A DNA stretch of 64,000 bases from Sulfolobales archaeon (GCA_026419835.1 JAOAKQ010000002.1:268015-332014), one strand, 5' to 3'; shown: positions 8,434-17,217, counted from the stretch's first letter. Program-made: numbers and translations. The notes: generated by a model not told the origin, from the sequence alone.

Positions 8434-10287
8434 ATGAAGACACTGCTCATACATGCTAAGCACTTCGAATACGGAGTCCGTGAAAAAGCACTAGATGAAG
8501 CCGAACCACTATCAACCGAGAACTCCTCCGGAGAGTTTTCTAACGCGCTGGTCGTTTTTACTACCGTAGAGAAAGGAGATAGCTCGGAGCTCCGCGAAAT
8601 CGTGAATAGCGTAGCTGACGATGTAGGTAAGGTAGTGCGTAATGTCGGCGCTGATGTGGTTGTTCTATACCCGTACGCGCATCTCTCGAAAAATCTAGCC
8701 GATCCCGGAGAATCTCTCCTAGTTCTCGAGAGCGTAGAGCTAGAGCTAAGAAACCGAGGTTTAAACGTGCGTAGAGCTCCCTTCGGGTGGTACAAGGAGT
8801 TCAAGCTAGAGTGCTACGGGCATCCCCTCTCCGAGCTCTCGAGGGAGTTCAAAGCCGGGGAGATGAGGAGAGCTAGACCTATTGAGAAGAAGTACGTGGT
8901 GCTACTACCCACGGGCGAACTCGTCGAGCCCAATGCGTACCTAGAGAAGGGTGATGATGAGGAGCTCAAGATCCTCATATCCAAGGAGGTGCTTAAGGTG
9001 GAGCTCCCCGGTGGTGAGCCCGAGGTATCCGAAGCCTGCAATAAGTTCGGTTTTGAGTGGGAACCTATGTCGGACGCCGGGCACATGAGGTACGGACCTC
9101 ACGCGACCGTCATGGTTGAAGCTGTTTCAAGCTACGCCTGGGATGTTGCTAGATCTCTCGGCATCCCGGTGTTTAGAGTCCGAGGTACCAATATGTTCAA
9201 CACCAAGTTCAGACCCATTAGGGAGCACGCAGAGCTCTTCGGAGATAGGCTCTACGAAGTTGAAACCGATAGAGGTACCCACGTACTGAGGTACGCCGCC
9301 TGCCACCAGCAGTTCGCGATGATTAAGGACTGGATCATAAGCTACCGGGACCTTCCGTTCGGTGTTTTCGAGATTGCGGATAGCTACAGGTACGAGCAGC
9401 CCGGCGAGCTCCAGATATGCTTTAGGCTGAGGAAGTTCCTAATGCCGGACCTCCACATATTCACCAAGGACCTCAGAGAAGCCGTTGAGTACAGCAAGCT
9501 AGTTCAGAGAAAGATTCACGAAGAAATGGGGAAGCTGGGTCGTAGGTACGTAGCTCTGTACAACGTAACGGAGGACTTCTTTAGAGAGCACTTCGACTAC
9601 CTACTGGACTTCGTTAGAGGTGATGGTAGAGCCGCTCTAGTAGCGGTGCTCCCTCCAGGTGCGTACTACTGGGTTATAAACGTTGAGTACATAATAATAG
9701 ACAGCCTCGGAAAGCCCGCTGAGATAGCCACCTTCCAGATTGACGTAGGTAACGCTAGGAGGTTCGGCATAGCCTACACAGCGGAGGATGGGAGAGAAAG
9801 CTACCCAGTTATAATACACACAGCTATAATTGGCTCCATTGAGAGGTACATATACGCAGTTATGGACACCGCTGTATCTATGAAGAAGCGAGGCCAGCCC
9901 CCGACTATTCCCACATGGCTAGCTCCCATACAGGTAAGAATCGTACCGGTCTCTCAGAAGTACCTAGACTACGCTAACGAGGTGCTTAAGCACCTCGTGA
10001 GTGCCGGTATTAGGGTAGACCTAGATGATAGGGACGTCAGTCTAGCGAAGAAAATAAGAGACGCCGGTATTGAGTGGATTCCGTACTGCGCAGTGGTTGG
10101 CGAGAGAGAGTATGCTACGAAGACCGTTAACGTAAGAATTAGAGCGAATAACTCGCAGAAAGCTATTAAAGTAGAGGAACTAGTAGAGCTAGTTAAGAAG
10201 GACGTGGGCTCCCACACTCAGGTACCTCAAACGACCCCCCACTATCTAAGTAGAAGACCCACCCTAAACTACCTCTCTAAGCTGTAG
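8434..10287 (+). CDS. thrS: Threonyl-tRNA synthetase (archaeal, with editing domain)
   Basis: A 617-residue class II synthetase charging tRNA-Thr. Residues 1-145 form the archaeal D-Tyr deacylase-like editing domain (MKTLLIHAKHFEY). The catalytic core includes motif 2 (YRYEQPGELQICFRLRKF, about 318-335) and motif 3 (GSIERYIYAVMD, about 467). The predicted zinc ligands are present: C290, H341 and H462. The anticodon-binding domain covers about 500-600. Editing and catalytic domains are fused here, whereas several Thermoproteota split them between two genes. ATG start at 8434 in a short gap downstream of the ABC operon; a separate transcript is likely. Confidence 0.96.
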   Translation: MKTLLIHAKHFEYGVREKALDEAEPLSTENSSGEFSNALVVFTTVEKGDSSELREIVNSVADDVGKVVRNVGADVVVLYPYAHLSKNLADPGESLLVLESVELELRNRGLNVRRAPFGWYKEFKLECYGHPLSELSREFKAGEMRRARPIEKKYVVLLPTGELVEPNAYLEKGDDEELKILISKEVLKVELPGGEPEVSEACNKFGFEWEPMSDAGHMRYGPHATVMVEAVSSYAWDVARSLGIPVFRVRGTNMFNTKFRPIREHAELFGDRLYEVETDRGTHVLRYAACHQQFAMIKDWIISYRDLPFGVFEIADSYRYEQPGELQICFRLRKFLMPDLHIFTKDLREAVEYSKLVQRKIHEEMGKLGRRYVALYNVTEDFFREHFDYLLDFVRGDGRAALVAVLPPGAYYWVINVEYIIIDSLGKPAEIATFQIDVGNARRFGIAYTAEDGRESYPVIIHTAIIGSIERYIYAVMDTAVSMKKRGQPPTIPTWLAPIQVRIVPVSQKYLDYANEVLKHLVSAGIRVDLDDRDVSLAKKIRDAGIEWIPYCAVVGEREYATKTVNVRIRANNSQKAIKVEELVELVKKDVGSHTQVPQTTPHYLSRRPTLNYLSKL

Positions 10288-10303
10288 GGCTCTACGTAGA
10301 GGA

Positions 10304-10361
10304 AGGTTTCAGAGGAGGTTCATCCACTCATCGATCATCTCGGCAACGCTCATCATCTAGC
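10304..10361 (-). ncRNA. C/D box sRNA candidate (2'-O-methylation guide)
   Basis: On the minus strand the box order is C ATGATGA (10350-10356), an 11-nt guide, D' ATGA (10335-10338), a 3-nt spacer, C' ATGAGTG (10325-10331), a 12-nt guide and D CTGA (10309-10312). The C-to-D span of 48 nt and the 3-nt D'-C' spacer are the standard archaeal geometry. D' and C' are degenerate, as is common. It lies in the gap after thrS, antisense to its downstream strand. The predicted guides are GCGTTGCCGAG and GATGAACCTCCT; I could not assign rRNA or tRNA targets. Confidence 0.6.
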
Positions 10362-10446
10362 TCCAGTAACCTATTTTCTGCTCTTATAAAATACAGCGCG
10401 CATCGGCTATTTATTATCTTCAGAATCGAGTGTCTTTGGGAACATT

Positions 10447-11304
10447 GTGTCTAAGAAAGGTAAGAAAACTGCCGTTAAAGAGAAAGAAGAGGAAGGGCAG
10501 AAGAAGGAGAGTAGGGAAGAGAGCGCGAGCGAGGAAAGAGAGAAGACCCGCAAGAAGACTGCTAGTAGAAGGGAGGTAGACGTAGATTCCTGGATTGAGA
10601 GAAATATCGATGAGGTAGTATCTAGAGCCGGACTAGACTACCTCAGCTTAGATAGGGAGTTGTGGTTCGAGGTACTGAGAGACGTACTTGCCGACCTCTA
10701 CGGGTCTACCACTAGCTATAAATCCGCTGACGACATAACGAAGAGGCTGGTGAGGAGCTCGGAGAGGGTTCTTCCCGTAATCGCAGCTAGATTAGCCCAC
10801 GTTCTAGACAACCCCTCAGCGGACCAGCTGGAGTTTATAGTTGTAAACATAGGTGATGCTGTACTCGACCTAGCTCCAAGAATCTATACGTGGATCGGTA
10901 GGTCCGGTAGAAAAGACCTCCTCGGAACTCTGAAGTATAAGTGGTCATCTACGTGGTCTAGAACTAGAACGCCGGTACTGCCGATCGCCTGCCCTAGGTG
11001 TGGTTTCAACTCTCTAATGCCGGACTTAACGTGCATCGTTTGCGGTCACTCTACGACCGAGAAGGAACTCAAGGAATCCATAGGCTTTAGCTCTAGGCTT
11101 AGAGAGTTACTGAACTCCGTAGACTGCTCGGAACTTAAGAAGCTGGCTAACTACGACTACGTATTAGTAAATGATATAGAGATCAAGCCCCCGTCGTTCA
11201 ACAGACTACCTATAGACGTAGAGGTGTACCTAAGCAAGACCGATAAGGAGATGGTGAGAGAAGCCTATAGATCGAGGTGTTCAAGTAGTGAAGCTACTCA
11301 GTAA
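10447..11304 (+). CDS. Zinc-ribbon protein of unknown function
   Basis: A 285-residue protein that I do not recognise. Residues 1-43 are a low-complexity Lys/Glu tail, likely disordered. A helical region follows (about 46-170). A single zinc ribbon is formed by C182-x2-C185 and C196-x2-C199, and a C-terminal helical part closes the protein. The charged tail and ribbon suggest nucleic-acid or ribosome association, but no family was identified. GTG start with no overlap upstream. The next gene overlaps its end by 17 bp, so the two are coupled. Confidence 0.75.
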   Translation: MSKKGKKTAVKEKEEEGQKKESREESASEEREKTRKKTASRREVDVDSWIERNIDEVVSRAGLDYLSLDRELWFEVLRDVLADLYGSTTSYKSADDITKRLVRSSERVLPVIAARLAHVLDNPSADQLEFIVVNIGDAVLDLAPRIYTWIGRSGRKDLLGTLKYKWSSTWSRTRTPVLPIACPRCGFNSLMPDLTCIVCGHSTTEKELKESIGFSSRLRELLNSVDCSELKKLANYDYVLVNDIEIKPPSFNRLPIDVEVYLSKTDKEMVREAYRSRCSSSEATQ

Positions 11305-11617
11305 CTTAGAAGACTTGAGAAAGCTGGTGTACAGCAGTAGAGTAGCTATAGTAGCCTACCTAGGCAGTGATGAAAGCTTAAATGACTACGTTGTGAGAGT
11401 TCTAAGAAAGCTGGAGGAGGTATCGAAAGAAGCCATATCGTACGGCTCCTACAGAGTCAATGAAAGTACGAGGAACGTGGTGGTAGTAGTCTACATAGAT
11501 GGGAGGGAAGTTCTAGAGCAGAGGTACTACTTCATGAAGCTAGAGCTCGACGTAATCGCTCTTAAAATGGGCATAAGAAGCGTAATGAACTCCCTAGGTC
11601 TTAGGACCCCGTTCTAG
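11288..11617 (+). CDS. Conserved small protein of unknown function
   Basis: A 109-residue soluble protein starting at GTG 11288 inside the end of the preceding gene, with GAGGTG a little upstream. It shows an alternating strand/helix pattern (VAIVAYLGS, NVVVVVYIDGREV) reminiscent of a thioredoxin-like fold, but has no CxxC motif. No family was recognised. Coupling with the zinc-ribbon gene suggests a joint role. It converges on the downstream ArsA operon. Confidence 0.6.
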   Translation: MKLLSNLEDLRKLVYSSRVAIVAYLGSDESLNDYVVRVLRKLEEVSKEAISYGSYRVNESTRNVVVVVYIDGREVLEQRYYFMKLELDVIALKMGIRSVMNSLGLRTPF

Positions 11618-11639
11618 TTCCTCGCATTTCAAGCTTTCT

Positions 11640-12287
11640 CTACCTAGTAGCGTATCTATTCAGCTCTCGCAGTAGCTTAACTACCTCCGGAACGGCCCCC
11701 TCCACCACCTCAACCGCTAGACCCACTAGGTTATCCTTAGTGAAAGCCGAGATTCTGAACACTCTAAAGCTCGCCGCTTCAACTAGTTTTCTCACGAACT
11801 CTACGTCGCCAGAGTCTTCGTAGTAAACTACGTAACGGCCTCTCGTTGTTTCAATAGTTCTAGTCGAGATGAGATCCCTCTTAGACCCTAGGTCTCTCAG
11901 GAGAAGTGCGTGGGTTCGAGTATCGCTCGCTAAAACGGCGTGAAGTTCTTTCGATACGTACCGGCTGTAGTTAGCTATAGCTACCTCCAGTCTATCGGTT
12001 CTCTTTAGAGCTCTCGCAATTGGGTAGTACAGAATTGAGTGCCTGGGTGCTGTAGTAAGCAGTATGTACACCTTATCTCCATTCTCTAGGTCGTACTTCG
12101 CTCTATAACCTACGAGGTAGCCCAGAAGTACGTAGGCCTTATCCACGGGTTTAAACGACTTCTCCAAGTCTTCCGTAACTTTCTTCATTAGAACTAGCAT
12201 CTTCCTCCTCATCCTGAAGTACCACACTACGGAAGCTACTGCGAGAACGGACATGGAGGTTATGACGATGAGGTCTAGTAGCACCAC
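11640..12287 (-). CDS. Membrane-anchored protein linked to the ArsA/Get3-like ATPase
   Basis: A 215-residue protein with one N-terminal transmembrane helix (LIVITSMSVLAVASVVWYF) followed by basic residues, a short coiled segment and a soluble a/b domain. By the positive-inside rule the bulk lies in the cytoplasm. No family was recognised. Its start overlaps the stop of the ArsA/Get3-like gene by one base, and the small gene upstream overlaps that one too. The three therefore form a tightly coupled operon in which this protein could be the membrane docking partner of the ATPase. That role is inference from context only. Confidence 0.68.
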   Translation of the reverse strand: MVLLDLIVITSMSVLAVASVVWYFRMRRKMLVLMKKVTEDLEKSFKPVDKAYVLLGYLVGYRAKYDLENGDKVYILLTTAPRHSILYYPIARALKRTDRLEVAIANYSRYVSKELHAVLASDTRTHALLLRDLGSKRDLISTRTIETTRGRYVVYYEDSGDVEFVRKLVEAASFRVFRISAFTKDNLVGLAVEVVEGAVPEVVKLLRELNRYATR

Positions 12288-13234
12288 TACTTAAACACCC
12301 TAACCCTGCCTCTCAGTGCTTTAATGTCGTGAATGCTTTCGGTGGGTCTTCCCAAGTGCTCTATAACCGCGCAGCTAACTCCGAAGCTCTTCAGCTCCTC
12401 TAGATAGCTCCTCTGCATATCTAGTACTCCGAGTTTCGCAGCTAGCTCCTCCGGTAGTACCTTGTTGAGTACAAGAAGACTCGGTTCGACACCCAGCTTC
12501 TTCTTCAAGAATTCGTAGGTTTCTCTCAGTTCGTACATTGGTAGAGGTTCTGGCGTAGCTACTATAACGTACGAAGACCTGCTCTCCGAGGAGAGCGCGG
12601 AGTCTAAGTTCTTGAACTCGCTGCGCATTTCGTAGAGCTTAAGTAGAGCTCTATCTCTAACATCCACCTTCCTACCCGTAGTTCTAGCTATCACGTACCT
12701 CAGGGAAACTATCCTCTCCCTAATCTCGATCAGCCTATCTAACCACATTAGGTAGAGCCTGGGTAGGATCAGAGTTCTGATAGTAACACCGGTGGGCGGC
12801 GTATCTACTACGACGTAGTGGTAGCTACTGCCCAGAGCTTCTTCAAGCTTTCTGAGGAGGACCTCCTCTTCAACGCCGGGCGAGTACTTAACTACGTCGA
12901 CTACGCTATCTAGGTTAAGTACTGAGAGCGATGGCATTAGGTACCGTATTAAATCAGCGTATTTAGAGGTGATCTTCTCCACCTCCTTCTCTACAGAGAC
13001 GTACTTAACGTGAACACCTCCCTCAATTTCCTCTAGGTCCTCTCGAGATAGTCCTAGGTACTTAACTATGTGCCTAGCTGGGTCTAGGCTCAGCAGTAGA
13101 GTCTTACCCTTACGACTCAGCTCTAGAGCTATTAGGATAGCTACCGTAGTCTTACCGACACCCCCCTTACCAATAACCATGACTAGGTGGGGGCAGCACT
13201 CGCGCAGTTCCAGAGAGTCTGCGAGTCCTGTCAC
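12287..13234 (-). CDS. ArsA/Get3-like P-loop ATPase
   Basis: A 315-residue SIMIBI-class ATPase. It has the deviant Walker A GKGGVGKT (22-29), a switch I with LSLDPARH (48-55, compare DPAH of ArsA) and a switch II VVDTPPTGVTIRTLILP in which ArsA/Get3 have DTAPTGHTLRLL. Family members either target tail-anchored membrane proteins or drive arsenite pumps. No arsenite-binding cysteine trio or ArsB partner is visible, so a Get3-like targeting role is favoured. It lacks the tandem duplication of bacterial ArsA. It sits between a small soluble protein and a membrane-anchored protein, overlapping both. Confidence 0.85.
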   Translation of the reverse strand: MTGLADSLELRECCPHLVMVIGKGGVGKTTVAILIALELSRKGKTLLLSLDPARHIVKYLGLSREDLEEIEGGVHVKYVSVEKEVEKITSKYADLIRYLMPSLSVLNLDSVVDVVKYSPGVEEEVLLRKLEEALGSSYHYVVVDTPPTGVTIRTLILPRLYLMWLDRLIEIRERIVSLRYVIARTTGRKVDVRDRALLKLYEMRSEFKNLDSALSSESRSSYVIVATPEPLPMYELRETYEFLKKKLGVEPSLLVLNKVLPEELAAKLGVLDMQRSYLEELKSFGVSCAVIEHLGRPTESIHDIKALRGRVRVFK

Positions 13235-13524
13235 GGCGCGCCACCCAGTGCCGACATTAGCTCACCTATAACGTCCTCACCTCTAACTGCCTTACTCTCT
13301 AGGATCCTTATCTCGGGAACTAGGGGCTCCAGAAGCTCTAGCGATAGAAGTGGAGTAACCGTTTTAATACCTACTAGAGGTCCTAGCAGCATGAGTAGAA
13401 AGACGCTTTCGAGCTCAATGTACTCAGCTTCTAAAGCACTCACACTCTCCTCGATCATAGCTTCTCTAACTCCTCTTACAAAGGACTTCACTTCATTCAC
13501 TATCCTAGATATAGCTTTAAGCAT
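13231..13524 (-). CDS. Small protein, first gene of the ArsA/Get3-like operon
   Basis: A 97-residue protein starting at ATG 13524, which follows GGAGG by about 8 nt. A TTG at 13560 would add 12 residues overlapping the structured RNA upstream, so it is rejected. The N-terminal half is helical. The centre is hydrophobic (ESVFLLMLLGPLVGIKTV), followed by a Leu/Pro-rich segment and an acidic helix. It overlaps the ATPase gene by 4 bp. The hydrophobic centre could be a membrane hairpin or a partner-binding helix. The family is not named here. Confidence 0.65.
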   Translation of the reverse strand: MLKAISRIVNEVKSFVRGVREAMIEESVSALEAEYIELESVFLLMLLGPLVGIKTVTPLLSLELLEPLVPEIRILESKAVRGEDVIGELMSALGGAP

Positions 13525-13561
13525 TCTAAGGTCCTCCCAGATACGACTGCAAGGCGGCAAT

Positions 13562-13800
13562 TAAATGGGTTCTGAGCTACGTAGCTCTTGGGACTCACCG
13601 GTCTCGCCCTCCTCTCGAGTTCATCGGCGGGCCCACCGACCTCCTCCCCGGTCAGGGCGAACCCGCTCCACCCCCTCACCAGCTCCTCGAAGAGTTTCGG
13701 AGGTGGAGGAAGTCCCTCCATCTGAAGGCGCTCCTTTCGGGGCACCCGACATCCCACATCTGGAGCATCTCTTCCGCCAACACCTACCCGACCCATACCT
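13562..13800 (-). ncRNA. GC-rich structured RNA of unknown family
   Basis: About 235 nt far richer in G+C than the flanks, with many perfect helices on the minus strand. ATGGGT (13796-13791) pairs with ACCCAT (13570-13565) as a closing stem. GGTGC...GCGCC is capped by a CC-GAAA-GG GNRA tetraloop (13746-13727). GGGACT (13716-13711) pairs with AGTCCC (13595-13590). CTCCACC (13708-13702) pairs with GGTGGAG (13672-13666), and TCGCCCT (13660-13654) with AGGGCGA (13610-13604). A self-complementary GAGCTACGTAGCTC lies at 13587-13574. A TATA-like element (about 13829-13836) sits upstream. CAGAACCC near the 3' end resembles RNase P conserved region V, but I find no GAGGAAAGTCC-type region I and no SRP GGAAG/AGCA signature, so the family is left open. 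Open frames crossing it look like compositional artefacts. Confidence 0.6.
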
Positions 13801-13867
13801 ATTTAAATCTACCTGTCCTGAAACTGCTGATATAAGCGTATAAAAAATCTGTTAAGGCTTTGCAGAG

Positions 13868-15685
13868 CTAAAGAGCTCTCGCTGACCTGAGACCTTTAAC
13901 GAACAAGTATATCAAGAGGATGTCGAGCGCTACGGCTATGCCAACAATTATTCCAGTGCCTATGTAGATTGGCGGTAGATTCGGCACTATGAATGCTAGC
14001 CATATTAGAAGTGCTAGAGTTACGGTTAACCAGAGGAACAGCGCCGGGATCATCATGAGGAGACTGGCAGCTCCTCTAACCTTCAGTACTGCGTATACCC
14101 ATAGAGTAGATGTGAGTAGAGCTAGCGCTGCGAGAAGCTGATTAGTTCCCGCGAACGCGGGCCAGACGACTAGGTACGCTCTACCAACGCCAGGTATTGT
14201 TGGGTAGGCCATAATAGCACCGATAACTGCGGCTAGTACTGACGCTACCCACCTATTCGCTACAACCCTGTAGAGTGATGGACTGCGAGGCTTCAGCCAA
14301 TCAAACATTTCGATCCAAGCAAATCTAGCTAGCCTATTTGCCGTATCTAGCGTCGTTAGAATAAACGCAGTTAGTGCCCACGCTGCGAACGTTCTAAACC
14401 CGATGAAGAGCTGCGGGAATAGCTCCACACCGAAAAGCCTACTCCACGCCAATCCTTGAGCGAATCCGTAGGCTACGTAGAATCTCGCAGCGGCGGGAAC
14501 GACCCGGAGTATGTTTGGTGTAGCGGTTATGTTTAAACCGGCTCTAAGTAGTAGGTCCGCGGTTAGGCCAGCGTCTCGAGCTACGACAGCGAAATCCCAG
14601 ACTAGAGCTGCGGGAAGTATTACAGCTAGAGAGGAGACAGCTCCCTCAGTTAGCATACCTCCGTAACCAACTAGAAGAGCGTCGAGCTCGCTAGATAGCT
14701 GCTTCGACGTAGTTCCAGAGCCTACAACTGAGTGGAACCCGGAGAGAGCTCCGCAAGCAATTGTTAGCGGTACCGTGGGCCAGAACCACGCTATATCCAG
14801 TCCCGCCGCCGGGGTACCCGCTGGAGCTCCTATAGCGCCACCTTTAGCTACGAAGCCGATTATCGCTGGACCGGTAAATCTGAGAACCGGTATTAGTAGT
14901 GGTGCTACTACAGCCAGTATAACAAACGACCACAGTAGGTAGGCATTTAAGTAGTCTCTCGGCTGCAGTAGGTACCACACCGGTAGAGCTGCTGCGAGAA
15001 TAGAGTATAGGGTTAGCACCACCACCCATCCTTCGTACGTTAGATGTACTGGCGCGTAGAAAGAGTACGCTATACCTGCGACAACTAGTATAAGCGAGAC
15101 TACGGTAGCTTTCCTAACGTCGAGACCTAGCTTATACACTAGTATGCCGAAGAGTAGTGCTAGAGGCATGTAGATTATCGATAGAGTAGCTGCCGTTGGA
15201 ACGTCGACGAATGTAGCGGATGCTACGCTTATGAATGCCGCTAGGACTAGTATTAAAGCGAACCAGACGTAAGCCAAGAATATGTACCTAGCCCTCCTAC
15301 CCATGACGTTCTCCGATACGGTCATTATAGAAACTCCACCGTGCCTAACGCTCGCCATAATCGACGTGTAGTCGTGTACCGCACCTATGAAAACGTTTCC
15401 GAAGAGAACCCATACGAGCGGGAGGAACCAGCCCCAGACTAGAGCTACCGCTGGACCTACTATAGGTCCAGCACCAGCGATCGAAGCAAAGTGGTGTCCG
15501 TAGAGTACGTACTTGTTTGCCGGTACGTAGTCTACACCATCGAACTTCTCGTACGCTGGCGTAAGTCTCTTGGGATCCGCTTTAACTACCCTTCGCTCTA
15601 AGAGCTTCTTACCGTAGAATACGTAGGCCACGCCGTATATCAGGAGAACTACAAGTAGTATGAGTATCGGGTACACGGATCTCAC
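13868..15685 (-). CDS. cstA: CstA-family carbon starvation transporter
   Basis: A 605-residue polytopic membrane protein with about 15 hydrophobic helices. CstA-specific stretches are seen: the N-terminal YGKKLLERRVV and FDGVDYVPANKYVLYGHHFASIAGAGPIVGPA, then GSVHDY-like GAVHDYTSIMASVRHGG, and GTTSKQL. CstA proteins import peptides or pyruvate when nutrients are scarce. The start lies 1 bp from the end of the small membrane-protein gene upstream (15687-15929), suggesting a two-subunit unit. The structured RNA lies downstream. Confidence 0.93.
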   Translation of the reverse strand: MRSVYPILILLVVLLIYGVAYVFYGKKLLERRVVKADPKRLTPAYEKFDGVDYVPANKYVLYGHHFASIAGAGPIVGPAVALVWGWFLPLVWVLFGNVFIGAVHDYTSIMASVRHGGVSIMTVSENVMGRRARYIFLAYVWFALILVLAAFISVASATFVDVPTAATLSIIYMPLALLFGILVYKLGLDVRKATVVSLILVVAGIAYSFYAPVHLTYEGWVVVLTLYSILAAALPVWYLLQPRDYLNAYLLWSFVILAVVAPLLIPVLRFTGPAIIGFVAKGGAIGAPAGTPAAGLDIAWFWPTVPLTIACGALSGFHSVVGSGTTSKQLSSELDALLVGYGGMLTEGAVSSLAVILPAALVWDFAVVARDAGLTADLLLRAGLNITATPNILRVVPAAARFYVAYGFAQGLAWSRLFGVELFPQLFIGFRTFAAWALTAFILTTLDTANRLARFAWIEMFDWLKPRSPSLYRVVANRWVASVLAAVIGAIMAYPTIPGVGRAYLVVWPAFAGTNQLLAALALLTSTLWVYAVLKVRGAASLLMMIPALFLWLTVTLALLIWLAFIVPNLPPIYIGTGIIVGIAVALDILLIYLFVKGLRSARAL

Positions 15686-15686
15686 C

Positions 15687-15929
15687 CTAGAGCTTCCTAC
15701 CCGTTTTAGCTTCTATAAACTTCTTTACCGCGACCGGCACCTCGCCGAACCACAGCCAGGGACCTACTAGGATTAGTAGAAACCCAGCGGATACTAAGAC
15801 AGAGTCGCTCGATATAGTACCTCTAACGCCTATAGAACCTCTAGTTAGGTTGACGTAGAACAGTTCGTATATCAGTAGCGCGATTGCCGCTATAGTAATA
15901 ACTAGACCGATAAACTCTCTAGTTTTCAA
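15687..15929 (-). CDS. Small two-helix membrane protein paired with CstA
   Basis: An 80-residue protein with two predicted transmembrane helices (about 8-27 and 46-62) and a basic C-terminus. It precedes cstA with a single base between them and is surely cotranscribed. It may be an accessory subunit of the transporter, by analogy with the short proteins found beside bacterial cstA, though no sequence family was recognised. ATG start at 15929; the promoter lies in the 130-bp gap shared with the divergent nucleotidyltransferase gene. Confidence 0.75.
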   Translation of the reverse strand: MKTREFIGLVITIAAIALLIYELFYVNLTRGSIGVRGTISSDSVLVSAGFLLILVGPWLWFGEVPVAVKKFIEAKTGRKL

Positions 15930-16059
15930 TTGAGGACCCCGAGATGTCTTACTTCGGCTAATATAAGCTTTACTGGCTTAAGCTATTAGTTTCAGGTTCT
16001 TCTCGAGCTAGATGAAAAGTAGGTTTATTTCCGCAGCCTTAAACGCTTTGTGGATATGT

Positions 16060-17151
16060 ATGAAAGCGGTGTTGCTTGCTGGAGGTTATGCCACTCGACT
16101 GAGACCTCTAACACTTACAAGACCTAAAACACTTCTACCTATCCTAAATAAGCCACTAATTCACTGGCTAATCGATTCTCTCAGAAGAGCTGGTGTAGAT
16201 GAAGTCGTGGTTTCCGTTAAGTATCTCTCTAACCAGATCGTGAACTACTTAGGAAACGGGGATGGGCGCGGATTCTACATTACGTACGTAGAAGAAGACA
16301 GCCCTCTCGGTGATGCTGGTCCTCTGAAGCTAGTATGCGAGAAAGTCGAACTCAGTGAAACGTTCCTGGTTCTCTACGGGGATGTGTTTACAGATGTAGA
16401 TATAGGAACTGTAGTGAACTTCCATAGAAGTAAGGGGGCTCTAGCCACTCTAACAGCCATTCCAGTAGATAATCCCGAGAGGTACGGGATACTCGACGTG
16501 GATGCGGAAGGTAGGGTAGTGAACTTCGTTGAGAAGCCTACGTACAAACCTCGGTCGAACTTAGCTAACGCTGGTGTATACGTATTCGAACCTGAGGTAC
16601 TTAACTACATTAGTGGAGGTAGAAAGCAGAAGATCTCCATAGACCTCATCCCGAAACTACTGAAAACTGAGAGAGTTTACGCATACGTGCACAGCGGTGT
16701 ATGGTTCGACATAGGGGTTCCCGAGGACTATCTTAAAGCTAACATAGTAGCTCTCAATACCTACCACCCGGATGGCTACGTAGCCAAAACATCGGATATT
16801 CAAGGTGAGATAGCTAAGCCGGTATACATAGGGGAAAACGTAGTCGTGGGTAGGAAGAGTGTTATAGGACCCAATACACTGCTACTAGATGACGTAGTCG
16901 TGGGTGAGGCTTCCGTTATTAGGGGCTCGATAATTATGAGGGGAAGTAGGGTGGGGTTCTCATCCTACATCAAGAACTCAATAATTGGAGAGAGCTGCTT
17001 GATCGGAAACTGGACTAGGGTTGAGAGTGGAACGGTAATAGGGGACCAGGTTAGCGTGGCGGATGAGGTGTTTATTAATAGACGCAACTACATTCTTCCG
17101 TATAAAGAGATCAGCGACTGCGTCTGGAAGGAGGGGGAGGTACTTCTCTAA
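16060..17151 (+). CDS. Sugar-phosphate nucleotidyltransferase with left-handed beta-helix
   Basis: A 363-residue NDP-sugar pyrophosphorylase. It opens with MKAVLLAGGYATRLRPLT, the nucleotide-binding signature, followed by RPKTLLPILNKP and a GDVF metal motif (about 107-110). The N-terminal nucleotidyltransferase domain (1-235) is followed by hexapeptide repeats (about 255-345). Mannose-1-phosphate guanylyltransferase or glucose-1-phosphate uridylyl/thymidylyltransferase activity for glycan synthesis is expected; the exact sugar is unclear. I choose ATG 16060 over an upstream ATG at 16012 because the family starts there and a TATA-like CCTTAAAC lies 20-26 bp upstream, implying a leaderless transcript. 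Confidence 0.9.
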   Translation: MKAVLLAGGYATRLRPLTLTRPKTLLPILNKPLIHWLIDSLRRAGVDEVVVSVKYLSNQIVNYLGNGDGRGFYITYVEEDSPLGDAGPLKLVCEKVELSETFLVLYGDVFTDVDIGTVVNFHRSKGALATLTAIPVDNPERYGILDVDAEGRVVNFVEKPTYKPRSNLANAGVYVFEPEVLNYISGGRKQKISIDLIPKLLKTERVYAYVHSGVWFDIGVPEDYLKANIVALNTYHPDGYVAKTSDIQGEIAKPVYIGENVVVGRKSVIGPNTLLLDDVVVGEASVIRGSIIMRGSRVGFSSYIKNSIIGESCLIGNWTRVESGTVIGDQVSVADEVFINRRNYILPYKEISDCVWKEGEVLL

Positions 17152-17217
17152 GTTCCCGCGTAGTCGCGCACGCTCGTTTAACTATGAGGAGCGTCTGAGC
17201 GCTCAGCGCGGTTAGCC

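Noticed and set aside
13562-13800. Naming the structured RNA as RNase P or SRP RNA
   Set aside because: Only one short RNase P-like element (CAGAACCC) is present; conserved region I and SRP54-binding motifs were not found on either strand.
13500-13843. Open frames on both strands (about 92-98 codons) across the GC-rich region
   Set aside because: Their products are low-complexity Pro/Arg/Gly-rich without fold-like pattern; open frames arise from high G+C. The region is better explained as structured RNA.
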